Assembly: GCF_900129555.1 (NCBI RefSeq)
Contig: NZ_FQWC01000001.1
Span: forward strand, 868,001 to 932,000
DNA from: Flavobacterium defluvii
GTDB lineage: Bacteria > Bacteroidota > Bacteroidia > Flavobacteriales > Flavobacteriaceae
Reading direction: 5' to 3'
DNA: 64,000 nt
A model generated the notes under the pieces. That model ran no database searches and was not told where the DNA came from. It saw only the letters and a list, made by a program, of their open reading frames with translations. The number at the start of each line of letters is the position of its first letter. The first letter of the stretch is position 1. Below, one piece after another: positions 34,588 to 42,837 of the stretch. Both the position numbers and the translations under genes were made by a program.

Positions 34588-34796
34588 GATTAGGTTTTCT
34601 TATTTTTTTAAAGGATGTTCAGAATAACTACGAAACGCTTAATTAAATTATATTTAACATTTTGATGTAAGAAAATTTTCGAAGTTAAAATAAAATTAAG
34701 AGCTCCTTTTTTAATAACTTCGTTTTACTCTGAGTTAAGATAGTTTTATTTTAAAAAGACTAGAACAATAACTATTATACAAAAGACCTAACAATC

Positions 34797-36710
34797 ATGA
34801 ATGAAAATGAATTTATCCAAGGCTCCTTATTTGAAGAAGATTATTTGATTCGAACGCTTGGTAATTTAGGAACACAACCAGAAGTTGCACTTACAGAACT
34901 TGTAGCTAATGCATGGGATGCAGGCGCAACACAAGTTGATATTTTCATTCCTAGCGAAAAAGGTCAAAAACTTACAATTAAAGATAATGGTTCAGGATTA
35001 ACAAAGGATGAATTCTATGCTCGATGGATGAAATTAAGTTACAATAGACTCCGTCATCAAGGTAAAATGGTAGAGTTCCCAAAAGGAGTAGATTTAAAAA
35101 GATTTGCATATGGTCGTAATGGAATTGGGCGACATGGAATGCTTTGCTTCAATACAGAATATCAAGTAATTACTTATAAAAACGGTATCGAATCAACTTT
35201 TATCCTTACTACTGAAAGCGAAAAACAACCCTTTATTATTAAAGACGAATCTTTTAAAAAATCTAATAAAACAGGCACAACTTTGGAGGTTATTGTGCAA
35301 AAAAACCTCCCAAATGCTGATATAATTTTAGACGTTATTTCTGCCCGTTTTCTACATGACCCAAAATTTTTTGTATCTATCAATAAAAAAACAATTCAAC
35401 TAGAACAACATAAAGGATTAGTAGATTCAAGTCCCATACAAGTAAACGATATAAAGCTTCAAATAAATTTAATTGATTCCAAAAAATCTAGAAAATCTAC
35501 ACTATATCAAGGCATTGCTATTTGGCAAGGAGGAAGACTTATTGGTGAGCCATCTTGGATTTTGGGCAATATAATGGTTTTAGATGGGCGTTCAAAAGAA
35601 GCTAAAAGATATTCTGTAGTTGTTGAAAGTACTGATTTAGCTGATTTCATAAAAGAAGATTGGACAGGTTTCAAAAAAAATGACAAGCTTGAATCGATTT
35701 ATGAAGCTATAAATACTGAAGTACAAAAAATGTTTTATAAAATTGCTCAAGAAAATATTGAAGAAACTACTTCTCAAATAAGAAATCTATATAAAAAACA
35801 GTATAATGATTTGAGTCCATTAGCAAAATATGAGTTTAACGAAGCAATCCAACACATTTCAATATCAAGCCCAACTGCAAGAGAAGAATCAATTTCATTA
35901 GCTTTAGATACTGTCCTAAATCTTGAAAAAACAAGAAGTGGAAATGAACTTTTAATAAAACTCTCTACACTTTCAAGTGAAGATATTGATGGATTAAATA
36001 AATTACTTGAGAATTGGAGTATAAAAGATGCTCTAACAGTTCTTGACGAAATTGATAAAAGGATTTCGGTAATTGAAGCTATCAGAAAATTATCAAACGA
36101 TTCTACTGTTGATGAGCTTCATGTACTTCACCCTTTAGTAGCAAGTGCCCGATGGATTTTCGGTCCTGAATATGATTCTCCTGAATACTCTTCAAACAAT
36201 CAACTCCAAACTACAGTTGAAAAAGTATTTGGTAAAAAAATTAATAAAAGTATCTTTAATAATAACAGAAAAAGACCCGATATAGTTGTAATCGGAGATT
36301 CAACATTTTCCATTACAGCAACAACAGATTTTGACCATGAAAACGGACTAAGCGCAATAAAGAGAGTTTTAATTATTGAATTAAAACGAGGAGGATTCAA
36401 ACTAGGTAGAGATGAAAGAAATCAAGCTGTTGGTTACGTTGAAGATTTTGTAAACTGTGGAACATTAATTGGCAGTCCATATATTAATGCGTATGTAGTT
36501 GGGGAATCATTTAGTGAAAAAGTACAACCCATTCAGTCAATTGAAAATGAAAATAAAGTAGAAATTGGTAAAGTCCAAATCTGTCTATTCTCTCAAATTG
36601 TTGATTCTTCTGAACGCAGACTTTTTAATCTAAGAGAAAAATTAAACGAAAGATATGCTGACGTTACAGGAATTGAATTATTTAATCAACAGAAAAAATT
36701 AATCATTTAA
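34797..36710 (+). CDS. GHKL (Hsp90/MORC-like) ATPase fused to a PD-(D/E)XK-like domain
   Basis: 637 residues. The N-terminal ATPase shows the N-box TELVANAWDAGAT (Glu34, Asn38, Asp41), the G1 motif DNGSG (63-67) and the G2 motif YGRNGIGRHGM (105-115). The C-terminal region carries Asp495 (RPDIVVIG), then Glu528-x-Lys530 (IIELKRGGFKLG) and Gln548-like NQAVGYVEDF, a PD-(D/E)XK nuclease pattern. MORC-like ATPases joined to nucleases are typical of prokaryotic conflict systems. The gene stands alone, with 209 bp upstream and a terminator just after it, so it may be a one-gene defence system. Confidence 0.75.
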   Translation: MNENEFIQGSLFEEDYLIRTLGNLGTQPEVALTELVANAWDAGATQVDIFIPSEKGQKLTIKDNGSGLTKDEFYARWMKLSYNRLRHQGKMVEFPKGVDLKRFAYGRNGIGRHGMLCFNTEYQVITYKNGIESTFILTTESEKQPFIIKDESFKKSNKTGTTLEVIVQKNLPNADIILDVISARFLHDPKFFVSINKKTIQLEQHKGLVDSSPIQVNDIKLQINLIDSKKSRKSTLYQGIAIWQGGRLIGEPSWILGNIMVLDGRSKEAKRYSVVVESTDLADFIKEDWTGFKKNDKLESIYEAINTEVQKMFYKIAQENIEETTSQIRNLYKKQYNDLSPLAKYEFNEAIQHISISSPTAREESISLALDTVLNLEKTRSGNELLIKLSTLSSEDIDGLNKLLENWSIKDALTVLDEIDKRISVIEAIRKLSNDSTVDELHVLHPLVASARWIFGPEYDSPEYSSNNQLQTTVEKVFGKKINKSIFNNNRKRPDIVVIGDSTFSITATTDFDHENGLSAIKRVLIIELKRGGFKLGRDERNQAVGYVEDFVNCGTLIGSPYINAYVVGESFSEKVQPIQSIENENKVEIGKVQICLFSQIVDSSERRLFNLREKLNERYADVTGIELFNQQKKLII

Positions 36711-36722
36711 TAATAGATAAAT

Positions 36723-36750
36723 AAAAAACACCTCAATTGAGGTGTTTTTT
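36723..36750. terminator. Bidirectional terminator, perfect palindrome
   Basis: 28-bp perfect palindrome: ACACCTC-AATT-GAGGTGT core within A6/T6 runs. It serves the GHKL gene (rightward) and the 62-residue gene (leftward). Confidence 0.9.
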
Positions 36751-36753
36751 GTA

Positions 36754-36942
36754 TTAAAATGATTTTGTGTTTTTTATAACTAGTTTTGAATAATCAATTT
36801 TAGATTTATCTAGAGAACCATGTTCAGATAATCTAATAACCTTCCCCATTTCTGCTTGAAACATTTTTTCATTTGCTAATGGTTTTGTAAACTCATTTGA
36901 TAATTGAGAATTACTTGATTGAACTTTGTTTTTTTCTTCCAT
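36754..36942 (-). CDS. 62-residue protein paired with the dCTP deaminase
   Basis: 62 residues. The first half is polar (EEKNKVQSSNSQLSNEF), and the second reads EMGKVIRLSEHGSLDKSKIDYSKLVIKN. It is not recognised. It starts 13 bp after the deaminase stop, ahead of a strong terminator, and has codon use like its neighbours, so it is probably real and co-transcribed. A role as partner or inhibitor of the deaminase is possible but rests only on position. Confidence 0.6.
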   Translation of the reverse strand: MEEKNKVQSSNSQLSNEFTKPLANEKMFQAEMGKVIRLSEHGSLDKSKIDYSKLVIKNTKSF

Positions 36943-36955
36943 ATTAAATAATTAA

Positions 36956-38545
36956 TTAATCCACATCCTTAATTAATCCACATTCTCTTAATGAATGAAT
37001 AGCTTGTTGTTCTAATGTAGGCAAGGCTTGTAATGATTTAGATATTTTTGGCTTTATTTTTGTCAAATCTAAATTTAATGTTCTACCATCTTTTTTTCTC
37101 TCGGCGAAGTTAGTAAAAAAAGTTAGATATTTCCTTGGAGCTACTCCATCAAAAATTAAAATTCTTACTTTCTCATTGCAATTCTCGTCCTCAGTTATAG
37201 CATCTTCATGTAAAGTTAAGCATAAACTCTTTACGTACGGCTCTATATAATAAACTTCTTTTATTCCTGCTACAATAATATGTCTTGCACAATTATGACA
37301 GGGATATGTTGTACAAAAAAGTTTTCCATCAATCATTTTAGAACCTGAAAGCTGGCTACCAGATATTATTGCATGCATTTCTGCATGAACAGAACGTGAA
37401 AACTCTATTAAATCTTTAATTTTAGAACCTCTTAATGTCTTTTTTATTTTTTCAGTAATTTCTATAACAGGATATCCTTCTTCATCACTTAATAATTTTC
37501 TAATATCATCATCGCTATTTAAAGATTTAATAATACTATCAACTAAAGAATCTTTATGGTCATCATTACTACAATAACCCTTGTTGTAACACCTATCATC
37601 AACTAAATCACCTTCTCTATATAAATTTCCTCCAAATTTTGGAACATCATTCCATCCTGTTGAAATTAGATTTCCTAAATTGTCAGTAATAGACGCCCCA
37701 ACTTGCCTTGATAAACAGGCTGAATTTCCTGATGCAGACTTTGCAGAATACATGGCTGTTTCATTAATTGTCGGAGTTATGATTTTACTTTCAAAAATTA
37801 AATGTAAATATCTTTCAATTTTTTCATTCAAATTATCTATATTCTCATTTGATACTCTAAGAAAAAAATCACCATCTGTAAATGTTCCTCTAACATTTTG
37901 ACCAAATTCATTATTATCATATTCATCAATATCAACTATTTCATCAATTTCTGGTAAAGACAAAGCTTTTGTAAATAAATTATTTTTTCTCTCATCCAGA
38001 GGTGAAAAAATACTGAACTGATAATAATTATCCGTATAGATTCTTCTTAAAAGTAAGAGTTCTTCTTTGTTTTTAATCGAATTAAATATATAACATTTCC
38101 TTCTAGTTTTTAAATCTGTAATAGCTGGAATTCCTTCTTCACCAATTTTTTTTCCATCTTTCAATCTCGAAACATGTATATCCTGAATTGCAAGTTCAAC
38201 CAAAATAGATTTATTATCGTAAACTTTTCTTATTTCATTTCCCTGTTCTATTTTATCTCGAAGAATTGAATATGCTTCAGTAATTTTAGGTATAAATTCA
38301 ATTTCTTTTGTTCTATATTGTTCAATGTAATTACTAAGTTTTATTACTTCAACATCATAATGATAAACTTCAGTTAGAATTTGCTTCAATGAGTCTATGA
38401 CTTCATCTTTCATTGAGCCAATAGGCGCACATATACCTAAAAATAACTCTTCAGTTAATGTATTGTTTACTTTTTCTCTTGTAGTCTTACCTTTTGATTC
38501 TTTATTATTCGATAAAATTTCTAATTTAACTTCTTCTGCCCCCAT
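36956..38545 (-). CDS. Anti-phage-type dCTP deaminase (AvcD-like)
   Basis: 529 residues. The C-terminal zinc deaminase domain is complete: HAEMHAI with His387 and Glu389, and TTYPCHNCARH with Cys416 and Cys419. An upstream segment ACLSRQVGASITDNLGNLISTGWNDVP fits the substrate region. The N-terminal half (from FLGICAPIGSMKDEV, about 35-50) looks like a P-loop kinase fold whose Walker A motif is degenerate. This two-domain layout is that of the AvcD/DCD anti-phage deaminases, which drain dCTP during infection and are kept silent by a small RNA. The 338-bp AT-rich region upstream could hold such an RNA. Confidence 0.85.
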   Translation of the reverse strand: MGAEEVKLEILSNNKESKGKTTREKVNNTLTEELFLGICAPIGSMKDEVIDSLKQILTEVYHYDVEVIKLSNYIEQYRTKEIEFIPKITEAYSILRDKIEQGNEIRKVYDNKSILVELAIQDIHVSRLKDGKKIGEEGIPAITDLKTRRKCYIFNSIKNKEELLLLRRIYTDNYYQFSIFSPLDERKNNLFTKALSLPEIDEIVDIDEYDNNEFGQNVRGTFTDGDFFLRVSNENIDNLNEKIERYLHLIFESKIITPTINETAMYSAKSASGNSACLSRQVGASITDNLGNLISTGWNDVPKFGGNLYREGDLVDDRCYNKGYCSNDDHKDSLVDSIIKSLNSDDDIRKLLSDEEGYPVIEITEKIKKTLRGSKIKDLIEFSRSVHAEMHAIISGSQLSGSKMIDGKLFCTTYPCHNCARHIIVAGIKEVYYIEPYVKSLCLTLHEDAITEDENCNEKVRILIFDGVAPRKYLTFFTNFAERKKDGRTLNLDLTKIKPKISKSLQALPTLEQQAIHSLRECGLIKDVD

Positions 38546-38883
38546 AAACTGATATTATATTTTAAATGCTAATATAAACGACTATTTCTTACAATTTTAA
38601 CCATTAAACAATGTTTCATTAGAAATTATTATCAAAAAACAAATAAAACACATCTTTTTAGTGTTGTATATAAGAAAACAAATAACACTAATAAAATTTT
38701 CACTGCACTACGGAAAACCATAATCTAAAAACATTTCATTAAAATCAACAATAATAATTTTCTAATTTGACTTAAAAGCAAGTATAAACACCTGTTTTTA
38801 AAATGAAATTGAAGTAAATATAAAGTACTATGAAATTTACACACTATATTTAGTCTAGAATTTCATTAGTTTATAATAAAAAT
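38546..38883. other. AT-rich intergenic region between deaminase and PIN genes
   Basis: No protein gene seen. Two divergent genes face outwards from it. Words that recur are CAAATAA (38641, 38679) and GC(T/A)A(A/G)TATAAAC at 38563 and 38779. TATATTTA at 38845-38852 may be the -7 element of the PIN gene. By analogy with AvcID it may encode a regulatory RNA, but no clear hairpin was found by eye. Confidence 0.4.
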
Positions 38884-39972
38884 ATGCTTAAAACAAGAAA
38901 TATATTTATAGATACAGAAGTTTTTGTTTCGAATAATTTTTTTCAAAATAAAAATTTAGAGCGTTTGAGTGAGTTTGGTAAGCGAGAAACTGTCAATTTA
39001 TATTTAACTGAAATAACAAAACATGAGATACAAAACAACATTAAAGAAAATTTGTTGAATGCTCAGCAGGATATCAATAATTTTAAAAAAATAATATCAA
39101 ACAAAAGTAAAATCTTAAAAAATTTAGAAAGTTTTAAACCATACTTCGATTTACCAAAACTGGAAGTAAATTTAAATTTTGAAGAACTTTCAGTGGAATT
39201 AGAAACTTTTATAAAAAACGGTAAAGTTAGATTTATACCTTTCAATCTTGCAAACATATCTGATGTTGTAGATAGTTATTTCAATCAAAAACCACCTTTC
39301 AGTTCAGGTAAAAAAAAATATGAATTTCCAGATGCAATCGTATTATCAGCAATAGAAAATTGGTGTCAGCAAGAAAATGAAGAAATTTATGTAATAAGTG
39401 ATGATAATGACTTTAAAAGATATGTATCTGACAAGATTATTACAATTTCGAATATTAAAATAATGCTTGATAAAATTAACAAACAATATCAAACAGATGA
39501 AATCGTATGGATTACTTCAATTTATGAAATCAACGAAAAATATATAATTGAAAAAATTAACGAAAAATTTATTGATAAAATATTGGATGAAATTGGTTTC
39601 GAAATTGAGATATCTAACATAAAAATTGAAGAAACAATTCTTCATGATTCTCTATTAGTTGAAGAAAATCCGCCGTCTGGTGAGTATATTTTCCAGTTAG
39701 ATTACGATATAGCTTTTACGGCTGAGGTAATATACAATGATTATTCATTTAGTAGCTATGATAAGGAAGATGATAAATATTATTTCGTTGAAAAAGCACA
39801 AAGACAGATTTCAATGGCAACAACTCAAACAGCTGAAATTTCACTAGAAGCATATTTTGAAGATGGAGAGAAACCAGAAGATGCAGATGTTTCTATAAAT
39901 TGCATGTATACTAGTATACCAAATGAATCCGATATAAGTGAAAAATTAGAAAATGATTACGACATATATTAA
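38884..39972 (+). CDS. PIN-domain protein (DUF4935-like)
   Basis: 362 residues. The N-terminal half is a PIN-type RNase domain: NIFIDTEVF with Asp10, TEITKHEI (Glu43, Glu48), EFPDAIVLSAI with Asp150, and VISDDNDFKRY with Asp173, Asp174 and Asp176. The C-terminal 150 residues are acidic and beta-rich (DYDIAFTAEVIYND), perhaps a sensor. It stands alone as the last complete gene of the island, divergent from the deaminase. Its content suggests an RNA-cutting defence or toxin protein; the target is unknown. Confidence 0.7.
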   Translation: MLKTRNIFIDTEVFVSNNFFQNKNLERLSEFGKRETVNLYLTEITKHEIQNNIKENLLNAQQDINNFKKIISNKSKILKNLESFKPYFDLPKLEVNLNFEELSVELETFIKNGKVRFIPFNLANISDVVDSYFNQKPPFSSGKKKYEFPDAIVLSAIENWCQQENEEIYVISDDNDFKRYVSDKIITISNIKIMLDKINKQYQTDEIVWITSIYEINEKYIIEKINEKFIDKILDEIGFEIEISNIKIEETILHDSLLVEENPPSGEYIFQLDYDIAFTAEVIYNDYSFSSYDKEDDKYYFVEKAQRQISMATTQTAEISLEAYFEDGEKPEDADVSINCMYTSIPNESDISEKLENDYDIY

Positions 39973-39988
39973 AATCAAATATTTGAGT

Positions 39989-40075
39989 TTATTTATCAAT
40001 AAGAGATTTATAAGCATGTGCCAATTTCTTCAAATCTTCAATAAATAAATTCGACAATTCAACGGTAAAGGGTAC
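39989..40075 (-). pseudogene. Stranded native 3' end of the integrase gene
   Basis: Reading leftward from the right core in the integrase frame gives 28 codons and a TAA: VPFTVELSNLFIEDL, then KKLAHAYKSLIDK. It looks like real protein (an amphipathic helix with no rare pattern). The shared codons GTA CCC of the core are read as Val-Pro at both ends. On excision this segment would be rejoined to codon 502 of the integrase gene. It has no start of its own, so it is silent in the integrated state. Confidence 0.8.
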
Positions 40076-40076
40076 A
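40070..40076. other. Right attachment core (attR) of the island
   Basis: GGGTACA, identical to 22567-22573. To its right comes the A-run and terminator that presumably followed tRNA-Leu before insertion. Confidence 0.75.
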
Positions 40077-40079
40077 AAA

Positions 40080-40109
40080 AACCTCTTCTTAACAGAAGAG
40101 GTTTTTTTT
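40080..40109 (+). terminator. Displaced tRNA-Leu terminator
   Basis: Perfect 10-bp stem AACCTCTTCT / AGAAGAGGTT, loop TAAC, then a T run. It begins 4 bp after the right core, and no complete gene on the plus strand ends close by except the PIN gene 107 bp away. Its position is right for the terminator of the uninterrupted tRNA gene. Confidence 0.75.
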
Positions 40110-40344
40110 ATTTTTATCTCGATTGAGATTTAAAAATTTTCTTTTCAATTTATAGTTTACAACAGGCAGTTAATTATAGCCTTTTAGGTCTGTTTTATTA
40201 TAAACATTCTTCTGTTTTAAATACAAAATCTTTTTTAAGTTATGGTTTTCCATAATATTCTTGTAGTTTTTATATTACATTTGTTATAAATGTAACATTC
40301 ATATTATATTCGCAATTTTTAAACCCATTATTACTTTAAAGAAA

Positions 40345-40878
40345 ATGAGATACAACTTTTTTTATTCTATAATGATATCTATTTTATTCTTAAATAATTT
40401 TTACTCTCAAAAACTTACAGAGAATAAAATAGATGAATTCACAAAACAATCAATCCAAAAAACTAGTTGGGAAACGCTTTTTTCTACAATGAAAGGAACA
40501 TCTTATTTTAGAATATCAAAAATTGACAACATACTTTTTATACAACTGAAATTTAGATTAAATGATGGCTTTGAAACAAAGTCTTTTTCAATTGAAAAAG
40601 ATCAAGAATTAATGTTTAAAACTAAAGAAGGCGAAATTATAACTTTAAAAAATCTAAAATCTACAGTAACTTGTGTGGGTTGTGGAGCAATAAGCTTCAA
40701 TGCATCTCAAGCTCTTGGGATAGAAGTTTCATATCAAATGAGTGAAGAACAGTTTAATGTACTCAAAAATAGCTTTTTAGAAAAAATACGAATATATACA
40801 GATGTTGATTATAAAGAATTCGAAATAAAGAAAAAGAACGCTCTTTTATTCACCGATTCTCTTAAACTTATTCACTAG
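40345..40878 (+). CDS. Secreted protein, unknown function
   Basis: 177 residues with a signal peptide (IMISILFLNNFYSQ, cleaved after about residue 22). The mature part is beta-rich, with CVGCGAISFNASQALG (about 110-125) where two cysteines two residues apart could bind metal. I do not recognise the family. It lies just right of the island, in the opposite orientation to the arabinose genes, 269 bp after the right core. It may belong to the chromosome or to an older insertion. Confidence 0.6.
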   Translation: MRYNFFYSIMISILFLNNFYSQKLTENKIDEFTKQSIQKTSWETLFSTMKGTSYFRISKIDNILFIQLKFRLNDGFETKSFSIEKDQELMFKTKEGEIITLKNLKSTVTCVGCGAISFNASQALGIEVSYQMSEEQFNVLKNSFLEKIRIYTDVDYKEFEIKKKNALLFTDSLKLIH

Positions 40879-40898
40879 GATTTTCTAAATATCTTTTT

Positions 40899-41360
40899 CT
40901 ATTCTACGACAAAACTCGCCTCATGCAAAACAGGAAAATTGCAAGAATTAGCAATAAAACACAATTGATTTGCTTTTTGATGCAATTCTAAAGCCAATTC
41001 AATTTGATCTGGATTTGAAATTTTCACTTTTGGATATAATCTAACCTCAACAAAACGCCCGCTTCCATCTGGATTTACTTCTAGTGTTGCTTCAGCATTA
41101 TCTGAATATTCTAGAACTTCTATTCCGTTTTGAGAGCAAACATATAAATAAGACATCATGTGGCAGGAAACTAAACTGCTCAGCAATAAATCTTCCGGAT
41201 TATATAACTCCGGATCTCCTTTGAATGCTTTTGCTGCTGAAACTTCTAAAATTGGTTTTCCTTCAATTTTAATTTGATGGTTTTTGCTGTAGAATCTTTT
41301 AGAAGAATCTTCTGTTTTTTTTGAAGTCCAGTTTAATTGAGCTTTGAATGAATGTTTCAT
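40899..41360 (-). CDS. OsmC/OhrA-family protein
   Basis: 153 residues. The family removes organic hydroperoxides with a pair of cysteines. Both are visible: DLLLSSLVSCHMMSYLYVC (first Cys) and ANQLCFIANSCNFPV (second). The start MKHSFKAQLNWTSKKTEDSSKRF is typical of the YhfA/OsmC group. It is cytoplasmic. It converges on the secreted protein gene and stands apart from the arabinose operon, from which an inverted repeat separates it. Confidence 0.85.
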   Translation of the reverse strand: MKHSFKAQLNWTSKKTEDSSKRFYSKNHQIKIEGKPILEVSAAKAFKGDPELYNPEDLLLSSLVSCHMMSYLYVCSQNGIEVLEYSDNAEATLEVNPDGSGRFVEVRLYPKVKISNPDQIELALELHQKANQLCFIANSCNFPVLHEASFVVE

Positions 41361-41395
41361 TTTACTAAGTTAAGATTTTAAGCTGTAAATGAATT

Positions 41396-41460
41396 AATCT
41401 CGCAAAGTCGCGAAGACGCAAAGAAAATAAAACTTGGCGATTCTGCGACTTTGCGAGATT
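41396..41460. repeat. Intergenic inverted repeat between mutarotase and OsmC-family genes
   Basis: Perfect 16-bp arms AATCTCGCAAAGTCGC and complement at 41396-41411 and 41445-41460, with related words (GACGCAAAG) between. It resembles the CGCAAAGTTCGCAAGG fragment at 20221, so it belongs to the same type of dispersed repeat. Confidence 0.7.
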
Positions 41461-41560
41461 AAAATAAGCTAGCTACCTAAACACTTAAAAACAAAAAACC
41501 TCAAAAGCGTATCACTTCCGAGGTTTCTTAGAGAATTAAACTAATAAACAAATTCTAAAA

Positions 41561-42745
41561 CTATTTCTTTACTGAGAATTTAAAGGTAGTTTTAGTTTTG
41601 TACTTTTCTCCCGGGTTTAAAACCGTTGTTGGGAAGTTTTTCTGGTTTGGAGAATCCGGATAATGTTCTGTTTCTAGACATAATCCTGTTCTGTGTGCAA
41701 AAGTTCCGCCGTTAGGCATTGGCAGCGTTCCGTCAAGGAAATTTCCAGAGTAAAACTGAATTCCAGGTTCATCTGTAGTCATTTCCATAACTCTTCCGCT
41801 TGGAGCATGATATACTTTTGCAATGATTGTTTTTCCTTTTTCAGGATTGTTCAACACCCAGCAGTGATCGTAACCTTTTCCTTTTTCTAACTGATCATTT
41901 TTAGCATTGATGTCTTTTCCAATTAATTTTGGAGCTCTGAAATCGAAAGGAGTTCCCGCAACATCATCTAATTTTCCTGTTGGAATTAAATCAGCATCAA
42001 CCGGAACTAATTTATCAGCATTTAAAGTCAATTCGTGATCTAAGATTGTTTTGCTAAAATCTCCGGATAAATTGAAATACGAATGCTGTGTTAGATTCAC
42101 AACCGTTGTTTTATCTGTTTCAGCTTCGTATAAAACTTCTAACTGATTATCATTTGTCAACGTGTAAGTTACAAAAACTTTCAAATTTCCGGGATAACCT
42201 TCTTCCATATCTTTACTTAAATAAGATAATTTTAAAGAAGCTGTTTCTCCTGATTTTACCTCATCTGCTTTCCAAACTACGTTAAAATATCCCTGTGGGC
42301 CGCCGTGTAAAGCATTTGGTGCATTATTGATCGCTAATTGATATTCTTTCCCGTTTAAAGAGAATTTTCCTTTAGCAATTCGGTTTCCGTATCTTCCTAT
42401 CAAAGCTCCAAAAAACGGATTTTCTTTTTCATATTGTGCCAAAGAATTGAATCCAAGTACAACATTTTCAGAAACTCCTTCTTTATTGGGAACTTTCAAA
42501 TCTGTAATTCTTCCACCAAAAGTGATGATATCAACTTCCATCCCGTTTTGGTTTTTTAATTTATAACTATCTACTTTTTCTCCTTTTGCTGTTGTTCCAT
42601 AAGAAGATTTTTCGATTGTAACTGTTGCTTTTTTATCCGAAGAAACTGTAGCTTCATCCATTTTTTTATCGTTTTTGCATTGAGTTGAAATTGCCGTCAG
42701 ACTTAACAAGCCGATTCCAAAAATACAACGTTTTAATACATTCAT
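41561..42745 (-). CDS. Aldose 1-epimerase (mutarotase), lipoprotein
   Basis: 394 residues from the ATG at 42745 (MNVLKRCIFGIGLLSL); an upstream Met at 42775 is less likely. It interconverts sugar anomers. A lipoprotein signal ends TAISTQCKND. Family markers are FGGRITDLKVPNKEG, GRYGNRIAKGKF, NALHGGPQGYF with one active histidine, TQHSYFNLSG with the second, and a glutamate in LCLETEHYPDSPN. As last gene of the araBDA run it would convert arabinose (or galactose) anomers in the periplasm before import. Confidence 0.88.
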   Translation of the reverse strand: MNVLKRCIFGIGLLSLTAISTQCKNDKKMDEATVSSDKKATVTIEKSSYGTTAKGEKVDSYKLKNQNGMEVDIITFGGRITDLKVPNKEGVSENVVLGFNSLAQYEKENPFFGALIGRYGNRIAKGKFSLNGKEYQLAINNAPNALHGGPQGYFNVVWKADEVKSGETASLKLSYLSKDMEEGYPGNLKVFVTYTLTNDNQLEVLYEAETDKTTVVNLTQHSYFNLSGDFSKTILDHELTLNADKLVPVDADLIPTGKLDDVAGTPFDFRAPKLIGKDINAKNDQLEKGKGYDHCWVLNNPEKGKTIIAKVYHAPSGRVMEMTTDEPGIQFYSGNFLDGTLPMPNGGTFAHRTGLCLETEHYPDSPNQKNFPTTVLNPGEKYKTKTTFKFSVKK

Positions 42746-42767
42746 AAATGATAGTTTTTTAGTTAGT

Positions 42768-42822
42768 AAAGTCATAAAGTCTTTTCTTCAAAGTAACTAA
42801 AACTTTCCGACTTTATGACTTT
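42768..42822. repeat. Inverted repeat between araA and the mutarotase gene
   Basis: Perfect 14-bp arms AAAGTCATAAAGTC and complement at 42768-42781 and 42809-42822. It lies inside the operon and could form an mRNA hairpin that affects stability. Confidence 0.6.
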
Positions 42823-42837
42823 CGTCTTTTGACTAAA

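Larger units (their letters stand above)
22567..40076. mobile_element. 17.5-kb genomic island in tRNA-Leu, carrying anti-phage genes
   Basis: It is bounded by direct 7-bp cores GGGTACA, with the large serine integrase at the left edge. Three facts support the ends: the core is the tRNA 3' end; the integrase frame crosses the left junction and continues sensibly only when joined to the right-end DNA; and a terminator hairpin follows the right core immediately, where a tRNA terminator would be expected. The interior is visibly AT-richer than the flanks. It carries a second recombinase, an HUH-type protein, regulators and at least four probable defence modules, and no recognisable conjugation genes, so it is probably an integrative element moved by others. 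Confidence 0.85.

Noticed and set aside
40050..40076. Longer attachment repeat including TTCGAC at both ends
   Set aside because: TTCGAC to GGGTAC is 9 bp apart on the left and 14 bp on the right, so they do not align; only the 7-bp core is kept.
22567..40076. Island as a complete conjugative element or prophage
   Set aside because: No transfer (tra) proteins, coupling protein, capsid, terminase or tail genes are present between the cores.
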